A stretch of DNA of 35,713 nucleotides from a virus. The stretch lies in the IMG/VR virus record IMGVR_UViG_3300042301_001726, positions 1 to 35,713 of that record. One strand, 5' to 3'. Every line of letters begins with the position of its first letter. Position 1 is the stretch's first letter. This document shows, in pieces, positions 30,257 through 35,462 of the stretch. The notes under the pieces were generated by a model, which was not told the origin of the DNA, did not search any database, and saw only the letters and a program-made list of their open reading frames with translations. Position numbers and translations under genes: made by a program.

Positions 30257-30474
30257 AGTTGAATTGTTATGGTGTCACTTAAATTTGATAAGATTAATTT
30301 CTTAGGATATGCATCCTCCAATGCAACGATGTAGTCCTCGATGAAATAATTCATCTCCTCATGTTGCTTTGCCATTGGCTCTACTACCTTCCTTACATTC
30401 TCCTCAGTCAAGGTGGTGTATAAGGTACACTGGTCACCTTCCCAGTTGTTAATTTTTAATTTGAATACATTCAT
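30253..30474 (-). CDS. Unknown 73-aa protein, paralogue of the gene at 30674-30898
   Basis: Starting at ATG 30474, which overlaps the previous stop as ATGA, the protein is MNVFKLKINNWEGDQCTLYT, then TEENVRKVVEPMAKQHEE, then VALEDAYPKKLIL. It aligns over its full length with the 74-aa protein two genes upstream (MKAFEINTTAW..., IQIKKVIEPIVN, ALLDAYPENQ). The shared pattern is an N-terminal strand ending in W, a helix with KVxEP and a C-terminal ALxDAYP. A longer frame to 30534 adds an unrelated Cys-rich leader absent from the paralogue and is rejected. Function unknown. Confidence 0.7.
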   Translation of the reverse strand: MNVFKLKINNWEGDQCTLYTTLTEENVRKVVEPMAKQHEEMNYFIEDYIVALEDAYPKKLILSNLSDTITIQL

Positions 30475-30677
30475 TTGCATTTTCTTTTCCAGTTGTGTAC
30501 AATTTTTTGTGCCTCGTATAGTGCATCCGCACATTCACCCATGCCCATGTCCTCGTTGGACATTATCCACTGGTAGATGTCATCCACCAACATCTGCTCC
30601 TGATCCTCTCGGATCTCCTTGAGCCTCTTGATTTCACTTCTGAGAAAGTCGTTCTCTAATCCTTCAATAGTTCTCAT
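30471..30677 (-). CDS. Unknown 68-aa helical protein
   Basis: This protein is almost all helix: MRTIEGLENDFLRSEIKRLK, EIREDQEQMLVDDIYQWIMS, then GECADALYEAQKIVHNWKRK. It starts as a coiled coil and ends with a basic patch and one C-terminal Cys. It lies between two paralogous genes with ATGA overlaps on both sides, so the duplication must have involved either insertion of this gene or copying of a larger unit. No family recognised. Confidence 0.65.
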   Translation of the reverse strand: MRTIEGLENDFLRSEIKRLKEIREDQEQMLVDDIYQWIMSNEDMGMGECADALYEAQKIVHNWKRKCK

Positions 30678-30898
30678 ATGCTGATTAGTTTAGGTGTTGT
30701 GTATGAATAGAATTGGTTCTCTGGATAGGCATCCAATAGGGCATCGATGAGCGTATCGTTGGTATACTCCTCACCATACTCTCGCTCCCGATTAACTATG
30801 GGCTCAATCACTTTTTTAATTTGAATCTCATTCAAGTCTGTGAGGATTACAAAGTTCTCCTCATCCCATGCAGTTGTGTTAATTTCAAAGGCTTTCAT
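30674..30898 (-). CDS. Unknown 74-aa protein, paralogue of the gene at 30253-30474
   Basis: The protein MKAFEINTTAWDEENFVILT, LNEIQIKKVIEPIVNRER, ALLDAYPENQFYSYTT is related to the 73-aa protein two genes downstream, sharing length, the W near residue 11, the KVIEP/KVVEP helix and AL(L/E)DAYP. Both are acidic alpha/beta proteins without membrane segments. Its start overlaps the end of the 186-aa gene by 14 nt. Tandem paralogues in an early operon often reflect selection for dosage or for different host targets. The function is unknown. Confidence 0.7.
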   Translation of the reverse strand: MKAFEINTTAWDEENFVILTDLNEIQIKKVIEPIVNREREYGEEYTNDTLIDALLDAYPENQFYSYTTPKLISI

Positions 30899-31445
30899 TG
30901 TATATTTTAGTTAGTTCTTTCTTGTCATAAGTAGGTAAGTAGTCATAATCTTCTAGGAATTCCTCGACAGATTGTCCATCCTCTTTTGCGTACTCTATGT
31001 AGGACTCAATCTCTACCCAGAAATAGTCTGCATCAAAATTGTAGAGTCCCTCCATGTATCCATAATCCTCCTCTGTGTATGTTCCATCTGAGTTGATAGA
31101 TGTCTTGCCACAGAAATCCATGCCAGATTCATGGTAGTACATCTCCACTTCTACACCATACTTCTTGGCTAAGTTTACACCAAACTCAATCGGTGGTGAC
31201 CATGCAGTATTGGGCATTAGCACCAATCCTCCATCAAATTCTTGGGGATCACATTCATAGTAAGATACATCCCATTTTGTACCAAAGTACTTTAGATTTG
31301 TGTTGTACCAGTCCTCATCCTGTGGGACATCAATTAATGTCTTGAATACATTATTCTCTTGCTTACTTTCAATAGACTCCAGAGCCTCTACAATCCTTGT
31401 AACGTCTCCGGAAATTGTGATTTCATTTGAACACCAATTAGGCAT
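30885..31445 (-). CDS. MPNWCSN-type protein (YubB/DUF1281-like ferredoxin-like fold)
   Basis: This 186-aa acidic protein begins with MPNWCSNEITISGD, the N-terminus of the DUF1281/YubB-like family, and has the matching middle NTAWSPPIEFGVNLAKKYGV followed by EMYYHESGMDFCGK ('AW.PP...i..la..yg....l.y.E.G..f.G'). The family occurs on conjugative plasmids, often near anti-restriction genes, and in phages; its molecular role is not established. The long C-terminal third is very acidic (EEDYGYMEG, SVEEFLEDYDYLPTYD). It is the largest gene of the small-gene operon and lies 7 nt after the lipoprotein gene. Family good, role unknown. Confidence 0.75.
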   Translation of the reverse strand: MPNWCSNEITISGDVTRIVEALESIESKQENNVFKTLIDVPQDEDWYNTNLKYFGTKWDVSYYECDPQEFDGGLVLMPNTAWSPPIEFGVNLAKKYGVEVEMYYHESGMDFCGKTSINSDGTYTEEDYGYMEGLYNFDADYFWVEIESYIEYAKEDGQSVEEFLEDYDYLPTYDKKELTKIYNESL

Positions 31446-31452
31446 AGTTATT

Positions 31453-31647
31453 TTATTTTAAGTCCTCATTATATACCCAATCACCTGTCTTCAAGGCATT
31501 GGCAATCTCTTCTGCATACATATACTCGTAGGTGTGCTTACCTACCTTTACGTGGTAGGTCTTGCGACCATCCACATCACCTGCTTTCTCAATTTTAATT
31601 TTGTCATCACATCCCCATAGGCATAGGGCAATTAGTAGTGCTTTCAT
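31453..31647 (-). CDS. Small putative lipoprotein
   Basis: This 64-aa protein starts MKALLIALCLWGCDDKIKIE: a very short hydrophobic signal followed by the lipobox-like LWGC and an acidic DD at +2/+3. After the Cys come about 50 residues of charged beta-like sequence (GDVDGRKTYHVKVGKHTYEY, MYAEEIANALKTGDWVYN). Mature lipoprotein would be anchored in the envelope; small phage lipoproteins often block superinfection or serve in lysis as outer spanins. The start overlaps the upstream stop as ATGA. The signal is shorter than usual, so processing is not certain. Confidence 0.6.
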   Translation of the reverse strand: MKALLIALCLWGCDDKIKIEKAGDVDGRKTYHVKVGKHTYEYMYAEEIANALKTGDWVYNEDLK

Positions 31648-31889
31648 TTTTCTAATATTAGTAGTCCAATTTTGTGGTGTGCATTGCTGATGTCATTGTC
31701 TAGCAACACATTGTCTTCCTCATTCTCAACCTCAAAAACTGAGGCAACCATGTACCCATTGTCCAAATAATCTTTGGCAATTTGTTTCTCCTCTGGATAG
31801 TACAGCATGTAGTCCCCAGTACTAGCATCATCTTCGTTAACTTTTACCAACAGATGACCATACGTTTTAAAGAATTCTGTTTTGTTCAT
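31644..31889 (-). CDS. Unknown 81-aa acidic protein
   Basis: The protein (MNKTEFFKTYGHLLVKVNED, DYMLYYPEEKQIAKDYLDNG, SVFEVENEEDNVLLDNDISN, HHKIGLLILEK) is acidic and alternates short strands and helices. No signal peptide, membrane segment or known motif is visible. It lies 4 nt downstream of the 93-aa gene and is coupled by ATGA to the lipoprotein gene. I do not recognise it. Confidence 0.6.
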   Translation of the reverse strand: MNKTEFFKTYGHLLVKVNEDDASTGDYMLYYPEEKQIAKDYLDNGYMVASVFEVENEEDNVLLDNDISNAHHKIGLLILEK

Positions 31890-31893
31890 GTTA

Positions 31894-32175
31894 TTAATGT
31901 GTCATTGCGTATACATAATTCTCATTATTTCTTAATGCATTTCTGCATTCACTTTGTAAATCTGAATCCAATATTTGTAGACCTCTGAATGTACCTAGTC
32001 TACCACCATAGGTTGATATATTTATCAAGGATTTATTTTCTTTAGCGTACTCCATCACATCATCTGTCTGATCTTTGAATACATCGTATGCTCGAATCAC
32101 TCCCACTTGCCCGTACCTATCTACACTACACTCTCTGTAGTACTCCACTAATTTTTCTCTGATTAAATTTTCCAT
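31894..32175 (-). CDS. Unknown 93-aa protein
   Basis: The protein begins with an amphipathic helix (MENLIREKLVEYYRECSVDR), has a Gly-rich turn STYGGRLGTFRG and ends with a polar helix SECRNALRNNENYVYAMTH. It contains two Cys residues. It sits in the tight minus-strand small-gene operon, with 4-nt gaps on both sides. No family or function is recognised. Confidence 0.6.
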   Translation of the reverse strand: MENLIREKLVEYYRECSVDRYGQVGVIRAYDVFKDQTDDVMEYAKENKSLINISTYGGRLGTFRGLQILDSDLQSECRNALRNNENYVYAMTH

Positions 32176-32179
32176 AGTC

Positions 32180-32329
32180 TTAAATTATTTTTGTTCCAAT
32201 TACTTTTACTCTATCTTGATTTTTGTCCATCCAGGCAAGCCAATTGTCTAGATGTTTATCGTCTTTGAATTCTTTGGTTTGTGCGAAGGATCTTCCATAG
32301 ATCCCTCGCATATAGATTACTGCTTTCAT
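32180..32329 (-). CDS. Unknown 49-aa basic protein
   Basis: The frame ATG 32329 to TAA 32180 encodes MKAVIYMRGIYGRSFAQTKE, then a helix with DNWLAWMDKN and a basic end RVKVIGTKII. The start is joined to the upstream stop as ATGA, supporting translation despite its size. The N-terminal strand AVIYMRGIYGRSF and the DNWLAWM helix look like a tiny ordered domain. It is basic, unlike most neighbours. No name can be given. Confidence 0.6.
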   Translation of the reverse strand: MKAVIYMRGIYGRSFAQTKEFKDDKHLDNWLAWMDKNQDRVKVIGTKII

Positions 32330-32604
32330 TTATTTAAATAATTTTGTAAATCTTGATAGAATAAGAAAGATATTTCTTCCTCTGTTTCTTCGTCATACAC
32401 AAAGAATTCAGCAGGTTGACCAAAGCATGATGCAATTGTGACACCGTTCTCTAATGCTAAGTATAGATACCCAGAGTTAAGATTGAATCCCTCCTCTATG
32501 ATTTCTTCGCCCGCAAAGTAATTTGCGTACCTCTCCCAAATATTTGACTTGCTCATTGCATCTGAATAACCAAATCGATTTTTTGTACTTTCAAAAATGT
32601 TCAT
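32326..32604 (-). CDS. Unknown 92-aa acidic protein
   Basis: The protein (MNIFESTKNRFGYSDAMSKS, WERYANYFAGEEIIEEGFNL, YLYLALENGVTIASCFGQPA, EETEEEISFLFYQDLQNYLN) is acidic with a beta-strand centre. Its leader is TTTAAACCAAAAAAAACT-ATG, the same A-rich AAACCAAAAAA motif that precedes the genes at 33033 (minus) and 35463 (plus), a likely translation-enhancing leader in this phage. No homologous family is recognised. Confidence 0.6.
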   Translation of the reverse strand: MNIFESTKNRFGYSDAMSKSNIWERYANYFAGEEIIEEGFNLNSGYLYLALENGVTIASCFGQPAEFFVYDEETEEEISFLFYQDLQNYLNK

Positions 32605-32622
32605 AGTTTTTTTTGGTTTAAA

Positions 32623-32847
32623 TTAAAGTTTGAATAGTTTATCAAAAGCCGATGGCATGCCCGATGCAAATAGGAAGAAATGATCCTCACATCTTTTCAT
32701 GTTATCAGATTCGAAATTTTTTCTTGCAGATTCTCTGCATTTTTCTTCGAAATTTTCGCTCATAACATCTAGTGAACGAATCATGATCAAAAGTTTGGCC
32801 TTTGCCTGGTTTGTGCTGAACTCAGCATCTAAATTGATTTTTTCCAT
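32623..32847 (-). CDS. Unknown 74-aa helical protein
   Basis: MEKINLDAEFSTNQAKAKLL is followed by a long helix (IRSLDVMSENFEEKCRESAR) and a C-terminal EDHFFLFASGMPSAFDKLFK. Two Cys residues are present. It is not clearly a membrane protein. Gaps of 18 and 12 nt separate it from its neighbours, a looser spacing than the ATGA chain, so it could be translated independently from its own A-rich leader AATCAAAATCTAAT. No family recognised. Confidence 0.6.
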   Translation of the reverse strand: MEKINLDAEFSTNQAKAKLLIMIRSLDVMSENFEEKCRESARKNFESDNMKRCEDHFFLFASGMPSAFDKLFKL

Positions 32848-32859
32848 ATTAGATTTTGA

Positions 32860-33033
32860 TTATTTATTTATGATACTGCTTAAAGAAAATGGTTTGGTTT
32901 GAACTTCCCCTTCAGCATTAATGAACTTTCCCCAAGCGATTCCTTTGGTAGTTGAATAATCAACAAAAGTTACTTGATAGATTTCATCTTGCCTTAATTT
33001 GATTTGGATTTTATCCCCTTTTTTGAGTTCCAT
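32860..33033 (-). CDS. Small 57-aa beta-rich protein
   Basis: MELKKGDKIQIKLRQDEIYQ, then VTFVDYSTTKGIAWGKFINA and EVQTKPFSLSSIINK describe a small five-strand, SH3- or OB-like beta barrel. The start at 33033 is chosen because it directly follows the leader TTAAACCAAAAAAAT, found at other starts; an ATG at 33060 would put that leader inside the gene. A GC-rich hairpin (33061-33079) lies just upstream. Basic and compact, it could bind nucleic acid, but no motif proves it. Confidence 0.6.
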   Translation of the reverse strand: MELKKGDKIQIKLRQDEIYQVTFVDYSTTKGIAWGKFINAEGEVQTKPFSLSSIINK

Positions 33034-33096
33034 ATTTTTTTGGTTTAAGTTTGAGGCCATGAGGGGAAACGATTCCCTCCATGCTCCATAGATGGC

Positions 33097-33198
33097 CTAT
33101 TTTAGGATGTGGACTCCGACCATAAAGCCGAATCCTCCAATTAATGCAATTGCGATGATTGCCTGGAAAATGTCGAATAGTGTTATCTTATTTTTCAT
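33097..33198 (-). CDS. 33-aa single-pass membrane micro-protein
   Basis: ATG 33198 overlaps the upstream stop as ATGA; TAG at 33097 ends the frame. The product MKNKITLFDIFQAIIAIALI followed by GGFGFMVGVHILK has a basic N-terminus and a single hydrophobic helix over residues about 9-30 with a GxxGG-type face. The coupling and clean membrane segment make it a plausible real gene. Possible roles include holin-like or envelope stress functions; none can be chosen from sequence. Confidence 0.55.
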   Translation of the reverse strand: MKNKITLFDIFQAIIAIALIGGFGFMVGVHILK

Positions 33199-33413
33199 AG
33201 TTCGGATAATTTATCGTTTAATTCTATTAATCTTTGTATTGATGCCTTAGCATTTGTGTAATACTTTAGATCTAATATCAGATAAAGCCTTTCCAATTCA
33301 GACTTTATTGTTTCTTCAATCATCTGTTTTTTCATGGCATTTATTTTGCCCATTTTTCTACATTCCTTTTCGAATGCAATTTCTTTTTGTTCTCTTGCTT
33401 CTGATAGTCTCAT
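33195..33413 (-). CDS. Unknown 72-aa coiled-coil protein
   Basis: The protein is one long charged helix: MRLSEAREQKEIAFEKECRK, MKKQMIEETIKSELERLYLI, ASIQRLIELNDKLSEL, with a break near YYTNA. It is a likely coiled-coil dimer. The start at 33413 lies 1 nt after the previous stop (TAAAATG); an ATG at 33446 would add 11 residues but overlap the 35-aa gene. The two flanking genes encode single-pass membrane micro-proteins, so a role at the membrane is possible. Not recognised. Confidence 0.6.
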   Translation of the reverse strand: MRLSEAREQKEIAFEKECRKMGKINAMKKQMIEETIKSELERLYLILDLKYYTNAKASIQRLIELNDKLSEL

Positions 33414-33414
33414 T

Positions 33415-33522
33415 TTACCAAATAGTTTTTTCAAGTTCAATTCCAAAATAACTGCCTATAATAACTGCAATCCCCAGGACTGCTATGGCTATTAGCCATG
33501 CCTTTACATCTTGCTTATTCAT
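33415..33522 (-). CDS. 35-aa single-pass membrane micro-protein
   Basis: ATG 33522 overlaps the previous stop by one base (TAATG); TAA is at 33415. The product has a short cytosolic start MNKQDVKAW, a hydrophobic helix LIAIAVLGIAVIIGSYFGI and a short charged end ELEKTIW. It is similar in design to the 33-aa membrane protein two genes downstream but not obviously homologous. Tight coupling supports translation. Function unknown. Confidence 0.55.
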   Translation of the reverse strand: MNKQDVKAWLIAIAVLGIAVIIGSYFGIELEKTIW

Positions 33523-33698
33523 TACCCTTTTATTTGTTCAGTTGCTATTTCTAATGCCTCTTCTAATGTTAACGGATCGAATCCCTCACCTATGGCATCT
33601 TCATCTCTGTAGATACCATTTCTGTCATTCCAACAAAGCCATTCGATTAACTGCTCTCGATTGAATGACTGCAAATCTTCAATAGTTACATTTTTCAT
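33522..33698 (-). CDS. Unknown 58-aa acidic protein
   Basis: The protein (MKNVTIEDLQSFNREQLIEW, LCWNDRNGIYRDEDAIGEGF, TLEEALEIATEQIKG) has a form I have seen in short Bacteroidetes phage proteins: a helix, then 'WLxWNDxNGxYxDEDxxxEGxxPLTxEEA'. The start at 33698 is chosen because it lies 1 nt beyond the previous stop (TAAAATG); ATG 33722 would overlap it by 23 nt. The DRNGIYRDED loop looks a little like an EF-hand loop, but spacing is not right for calcium binding. Function unknown. Confidence 0.65.
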   Translation of the reverse strand: MKNVTIEDLQSFNREQLIEWLCWNDRNGIYRDEDAIGEGFDPLTLEEALEIATEQIKG

Positions 33699-33699
33699 T

Positions 33700-33960
33700 T
33701 TAGTAAGTGTTAAAACATTCATTAAGATAATTTTCTAAGGTATCAAAACTCTTCTCTGAGGTTTCTACCTCAAAATCCATAAAGTGTATCGCCATCACCT
33801 TGCCATCCATTAGATGTAAGAACAGATGCGTATACCCTCCGCCCGAATGGTACGAAGTGCTTTTACTATGAGGAGTTTTCTTTGCTAACTCAAATCCTCT
33901 GATGTGATTTTCATCAGGAAACCATTGCATTAGCCATTCCATGTTTTCTTGTAATTCCAT
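33700..33960 (-). CDS. Unknown 86-aa protein
   Basis: MELQENMEWLMQWFPDENHI leads to a charged middle KKTPHSKSTSYHSGGGYTHLF and a beta-rich part HLMDGKVMAIHFMDFEVETSE, ending with a helix SFDTLENYLNECFNTY. His and Met are frequent. There is no membrane segment. It lies 2 nt from the previous gene. The pattern suggests a small alpha/beta domain; I know no family for it. Confidence 0.6.
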   Translation of the reverse strand: MELQENMEWLMQWFPDENHIRGFELAKKTPHSKSTSYHSGGGYTHLFLHLMDGKVMAIHFMDFEVETSEKSFDTLENYLNECFNTY

Positions 33961-33962
33961 GA

Positions 33963-34151
33963 TTAATTGTGATTAGTGATAAATTTTTTAACTCTGTTTT
34001 TTAGTTCATTAATACTTTTTGCTTCCATGTATTCGTCAAAAAAGAAGCAATCATAATTACCATCTTCATTCAAGTCTATGTACAAATCAAAGTACATATC
34101 TCCTACCTTGACTATGTAGTGTTTTTCCATTACTTTTTGAATAGTTACCAT
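33963..34151 (-). CDS. Unknown 62-aa protein, first gene of the small-gene operon
   Basis: MVTIQKVMEKHYIVKVGDMY, then FDLYIDLNEDGNYDCFFFDE and a C-terminal helix SINELKNRVKKFITNHN. The middle is a beta hairpin; NEDGNYDCFFFDEYMEAKSINE resembles small proteins carried by many phages, none with a known role. It is the first gene transcribed leftward from the divergent region 34152-34984, so its promoter must lie there. A hairpin-rich leader (34177-34251) precedes it, which could control the entire operon. Confidence 0.6.
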   Translation of the reverse strand: MVTIQKVMEKHYIVKVGDMYFDLYIDLNEDGNYDCFFFDEYMEAKSINELKNRVKKFITNHN

Positions 34152-34176
34152 GTTTCAATTGGGTTTTAAATGTGTG

Positions 34177-34251
34177 TTCCCCATTGCCATCGAAGGCCAC
34201 ATCTATAATGTGGGGAATATAAACAGCCACAAAGGAAGATCCCATGTGGCT
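34177..34251 (-). promoter_or_regulatory. Leader with competing inverted repeats upstream of the small-gene operon
   Basis: TTCCCCA (34177-34183) pairs with TGGGGAA (34211-34217); inside it CCACAT (34197-34202) pairs with ATGTGG (34208-34213); next AGCCACA (34225-34231) pairs with TGTGGCT (34245-34251). The outer and inner partners share two G residues, and the CCACA/TGTGG half-sites of the two hairpins can also pair across. So the leftward mRNA leader could adopt alternative folds, or the DNA may carry an operator with four CCACA half-sites in alternating orientation. Confidence 0.4.
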
Positions 34252-34282
34252 TGTAATTTTCTAGTTCAACGCTTGCTATCGC

Positions 34283-34486
34283 TTGCGTATTTTTTTTCTC
34301 AGCGTGCATCCGTGTGCCTCTGCTAATGTTACCTTTGGATGGGCTATTTCAACCATTGCCGTAACTGACCTTGTCATACGTAACTACACGCAGAAGAGAG
34401 AGGTACTCCCATCGAATACTAGAACTCCGTATGAGTTAGTTGCAATCGATAGTTCAAAGATGGTCGATTACTTTATCAATTCCTAA
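34283..34486 (+). CDS. Doubtful short frame without ATG
   Basis: A 67-codon frame can start at TTG 34283 (or GTG 34304). Its second part (ANVTFGWAISTIAVTDLVIR, VLPSNTRTPYELVAIDSSKM, VDYFINS) has protein-like composition, while the first 15 codons come from a T-run and look random. All real genes nearby start with ATG after an A-rich leader, which is missing here. It could be a decayed gene remnant or chance. Listed for completeness with low confidence. Confidence 0.2.
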   Translation: MRIFFLSVHPCASANVTFGWAISTIAVTDLVIRNYTQKREVLPSNTRTPYELVAIDSSKMVDYFINS

Positions 34487-34753
34487 TACTCGTTTAATTT
34501 ATTTTCAATATTTTTTTAAGTTTATCTTAACTAACTGAAAATCAGCGATAAAAATTTCATGACAAATGTACGGTTCATTTGTTCATATCATTTCGCTGTG
34601 GGGTATAACACAAAGGATCTGTTTATCTCTTTGAATTTTTTGCTTTGCCTGGAATGCATTCCTTTAGTGGATCTCCCTTTGTTGTCCTATTATTTTTCCA
34701 ATGAAGTAATCGCTTTTCGCATGTATGTATTTGTGCTTCGCATTGCATGAATG

Positions 34754-34804
34754 AAGGCAGGCAGGTAGGTAGGATCATTGCAGGAAGGAAGGCAGGTGGG
34801 TAGG
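34754..34804 (+). repeat. NAGG tetranucleotide repeat
   Basis: Five tetramers AAGG-CAGG-CAGG-TAGG-TAGG (34754-34773), a 7-nt break, then CAGG-AAGG-AAGG-CAGG-TGGG-TAGG (34781-34804). Eleven GG doublets recur every 4 nt on the plus strand in an otherwise AT-rich genome. It could form two-layer G-quadruplexes, or be a protein-binding site. It lies in noncoding sequence. Confidence 0.8.
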
Positions 34805-34973
34805 TGTGGACTGATCATGGCTGTTGGGATTCATGGCTGTAGCAAAAAGCCAAAAAATCTAGAAGGACCTGTCAGGCCATCATCCCCCCCATGCCGAAAA
34901 AAATCCGTTTCCGTTTTTCGTCCGCTACGCAAAACCTACGGTATTACCCAATCAGTCCTATCATCTAAATGCT

Positions 34974-34981
34974 TATATTTG
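34974..34981 (+). promoter_or_regulatory. Bacteroidetes-type -7 element TATATTTG
   Basis: TATATTTG matches the Bacteroidetes -7 consensus TAnnTTTG and is followed by T-A-C and then the ATG of the 65-aa gene at 34985, so transcription would begin at or inside the start codon (near-leaderless mRNA). No clear -33 TTTG is present. The same octamer appears before the first structural gene at 35431. Confidence 0.5.
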
Positions 34982-34984
34982 TAC

Positions 34985-35182
34985 ATGTACGATGGACTAA
35001 CAATTAAGAATGGTCGTTTGATAAACAACCGTCCTAATGGGATCACTGGTATCCAAGAGGCTGTTCAGATCAGGAAAGATCTGAAGAAAGCAAAGAAGCT
35101 TGAGATGTATTCTGAGGCTGTGTCACTAGGTATCCAGAAAGCAGAGAATGTCGAAGATATTAAGGAGATGTTCTTGAAGTAA
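34985..35182 (+). CDS. Unknown 65-aa helical protein
   Basis: MYDGLTIKNGRLINNRPNGI leads to a long charged helix TGIQEAVQIRKDLKKAKKLE and a final AVSLGIQKAENVEDIKEMFL. The frame is open further upstream to 34778, but that part is made from the G-rich repeat and C7 run and is not protein-like, so the ATG at 34985 is chosen; it also follows the TATATTTG promoter. The gene is followed by a terminator and is the only small plus-strand gene outside the structural module. It might be a regulator that acts at the switch between the divergent blocks, but no motif shows this. Confidence 0.6.
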   Translation: MYDGLTIKNGRLINNRPNGITGIQEAVQIRKDLKKAKKLEMYSEAVSLGIQKAENVEDIKEMFLK

Positions 35183-35203
35183 TAGTTTTCTGGGTTTATT
35201 GAG

Positions 35204-35236
35204 AGAAGGGACTTTTAGGAGTCCCTTTCTTTTTTC
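35204..35236 (+). terminator. Rho-independent terminator after the 65-aa gene
   Basis: AAGGGACT (35206-35213) and AGTCCCTT (35220-35227) form an 8-bp stem with a 6-nt loop TTTAGG, followed by TTTCTTTTTT. It lies 20 nt after the stop codon at 35182 and isolates this gene from the structural promoter downstream. Confidence 0.8.
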
Positions 35237-35240
35237 CTGT

Positions 35241-35263
35241 TCATGTTAGATTTTCTAACATGA
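35241..35263. promoter_or_regulatory. Perfect 10-bp inverted repeat, candidate operator
   Basis: TCATGTTAGA (35241-35250), TTT, TCTAACATGA (35254-35263). It has no T run after it and so is not a terminator. It stands 15 bp before the (TA)8-GGGA element copy 2, a good place for a repressor or activator dyad controlling the structural genes. Copy 1 has no equivalent. Confidence 0.5.
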
Positions 35264-35277
35264 GATGTACGAAAATA

Positions 35278-35407
35278 TGTCACGTAACTAATTGATATTC
35301 AATCTACTGATAGATTATGTCGATTTTTTAACTGGTTTAAAATTAAAAAAAATAATAATATATAAATAAGTATATATATATATATAGGGAAGAAGAACTT
35401 TGACATG
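35278..35407 (+). promoter_or_regulatory. (TA)8-GGGA element, copy 2, upstream of structural genes
   Basis: The element has the same order as copy 1: TGTCACGTAACT (35278), second TGTCR at 35318 (40 bp on), AAATAATAATATATAA (35350-35365), (TA)8 (35371-35386), GGGAA (35387) and TGACATG 14 nt after the first G. Here it points toward the structural genes and the first start codon lies 76 nt past the GGG, as for a late promoter. A host-type TATATTTG box follows at 35431, so the region may hold two promoters read by different polymerases. Confidence 0.55.
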
Positions 35408-35430
35408 AAATTCGATATTCAATTTTTCCA

Positions 35431-35438
35431 TATATTTG
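35431..35438 (+). promoter_or_regulatory. Bacteroidetes-type -7 element before the first structural gene
   Basis: TATATTTG fits TAnnTTTG. The nearest TTTG upstream (35399-35402) is 28 nt away, longer than the usual 19-21, so the -33 box is weak. A start near 35444 would give a leader of about 20 nt with CTAAAACCAAAAAACAAG before ATG 35463. Confidence 0.5.
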
Positions 35439-35462
35439 TGTACACTAAAACCAAAAAACAAG

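Larger units (their letters stand above)
34152..34984. other. 830-bp divergent noncoding region between the leftward and rightward blocks
   Basis: No convincing gene lies here. From left to right it holds a leader with nested inverted repeats (34177-34251), a GC-poor stretch with a weak hairpin and T run, a possible short frame without ATG (34283-34486), the small inverted repeat TTAAG/CTTAA before 34530, a TTTTTTT tract, the G-rich NAGG tetranucleotide repeat (34754-34804), a C7 run (34884-34890), an imperfect CGAAAAA/TTTTTCG dyad (34895-34920), and a TATATTTG promoter at the right end. It must contain the promoters of both divergent operons and is a candidate for replication, packaging or switching signals. 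Confidence 0.6.

Noticed and set aside
30563-30571. TTATCCACT, 8/9 match to a DnaA box
   Set aside because: A single site inside coding sequence without neighbours; not evidence for an origin.
33061-33079. GAGGG/CCCTC hairpin upstream of the 57-aa gene as terminator
   Set aside because: No T run follows on either strand; it may influence the leader but is not a terminator.
34559-34750. 63-codon plus-strand frame, hydrophobic
   Set aside because: It begins in AT-rich noncoding sequence without the usual leader, has irregular composition (mixed Leu/Phe/Tyr/Cys), and no promoter or coupling; probably chance.
34778-34984. N-terminal extension of the 65-aa gene
   Set aside because: The added 69 codons come from the G-rich repeat, the C7 run and T/C-rich sequence and do not look like protein; the ATG at 34985 follows a promoter element.
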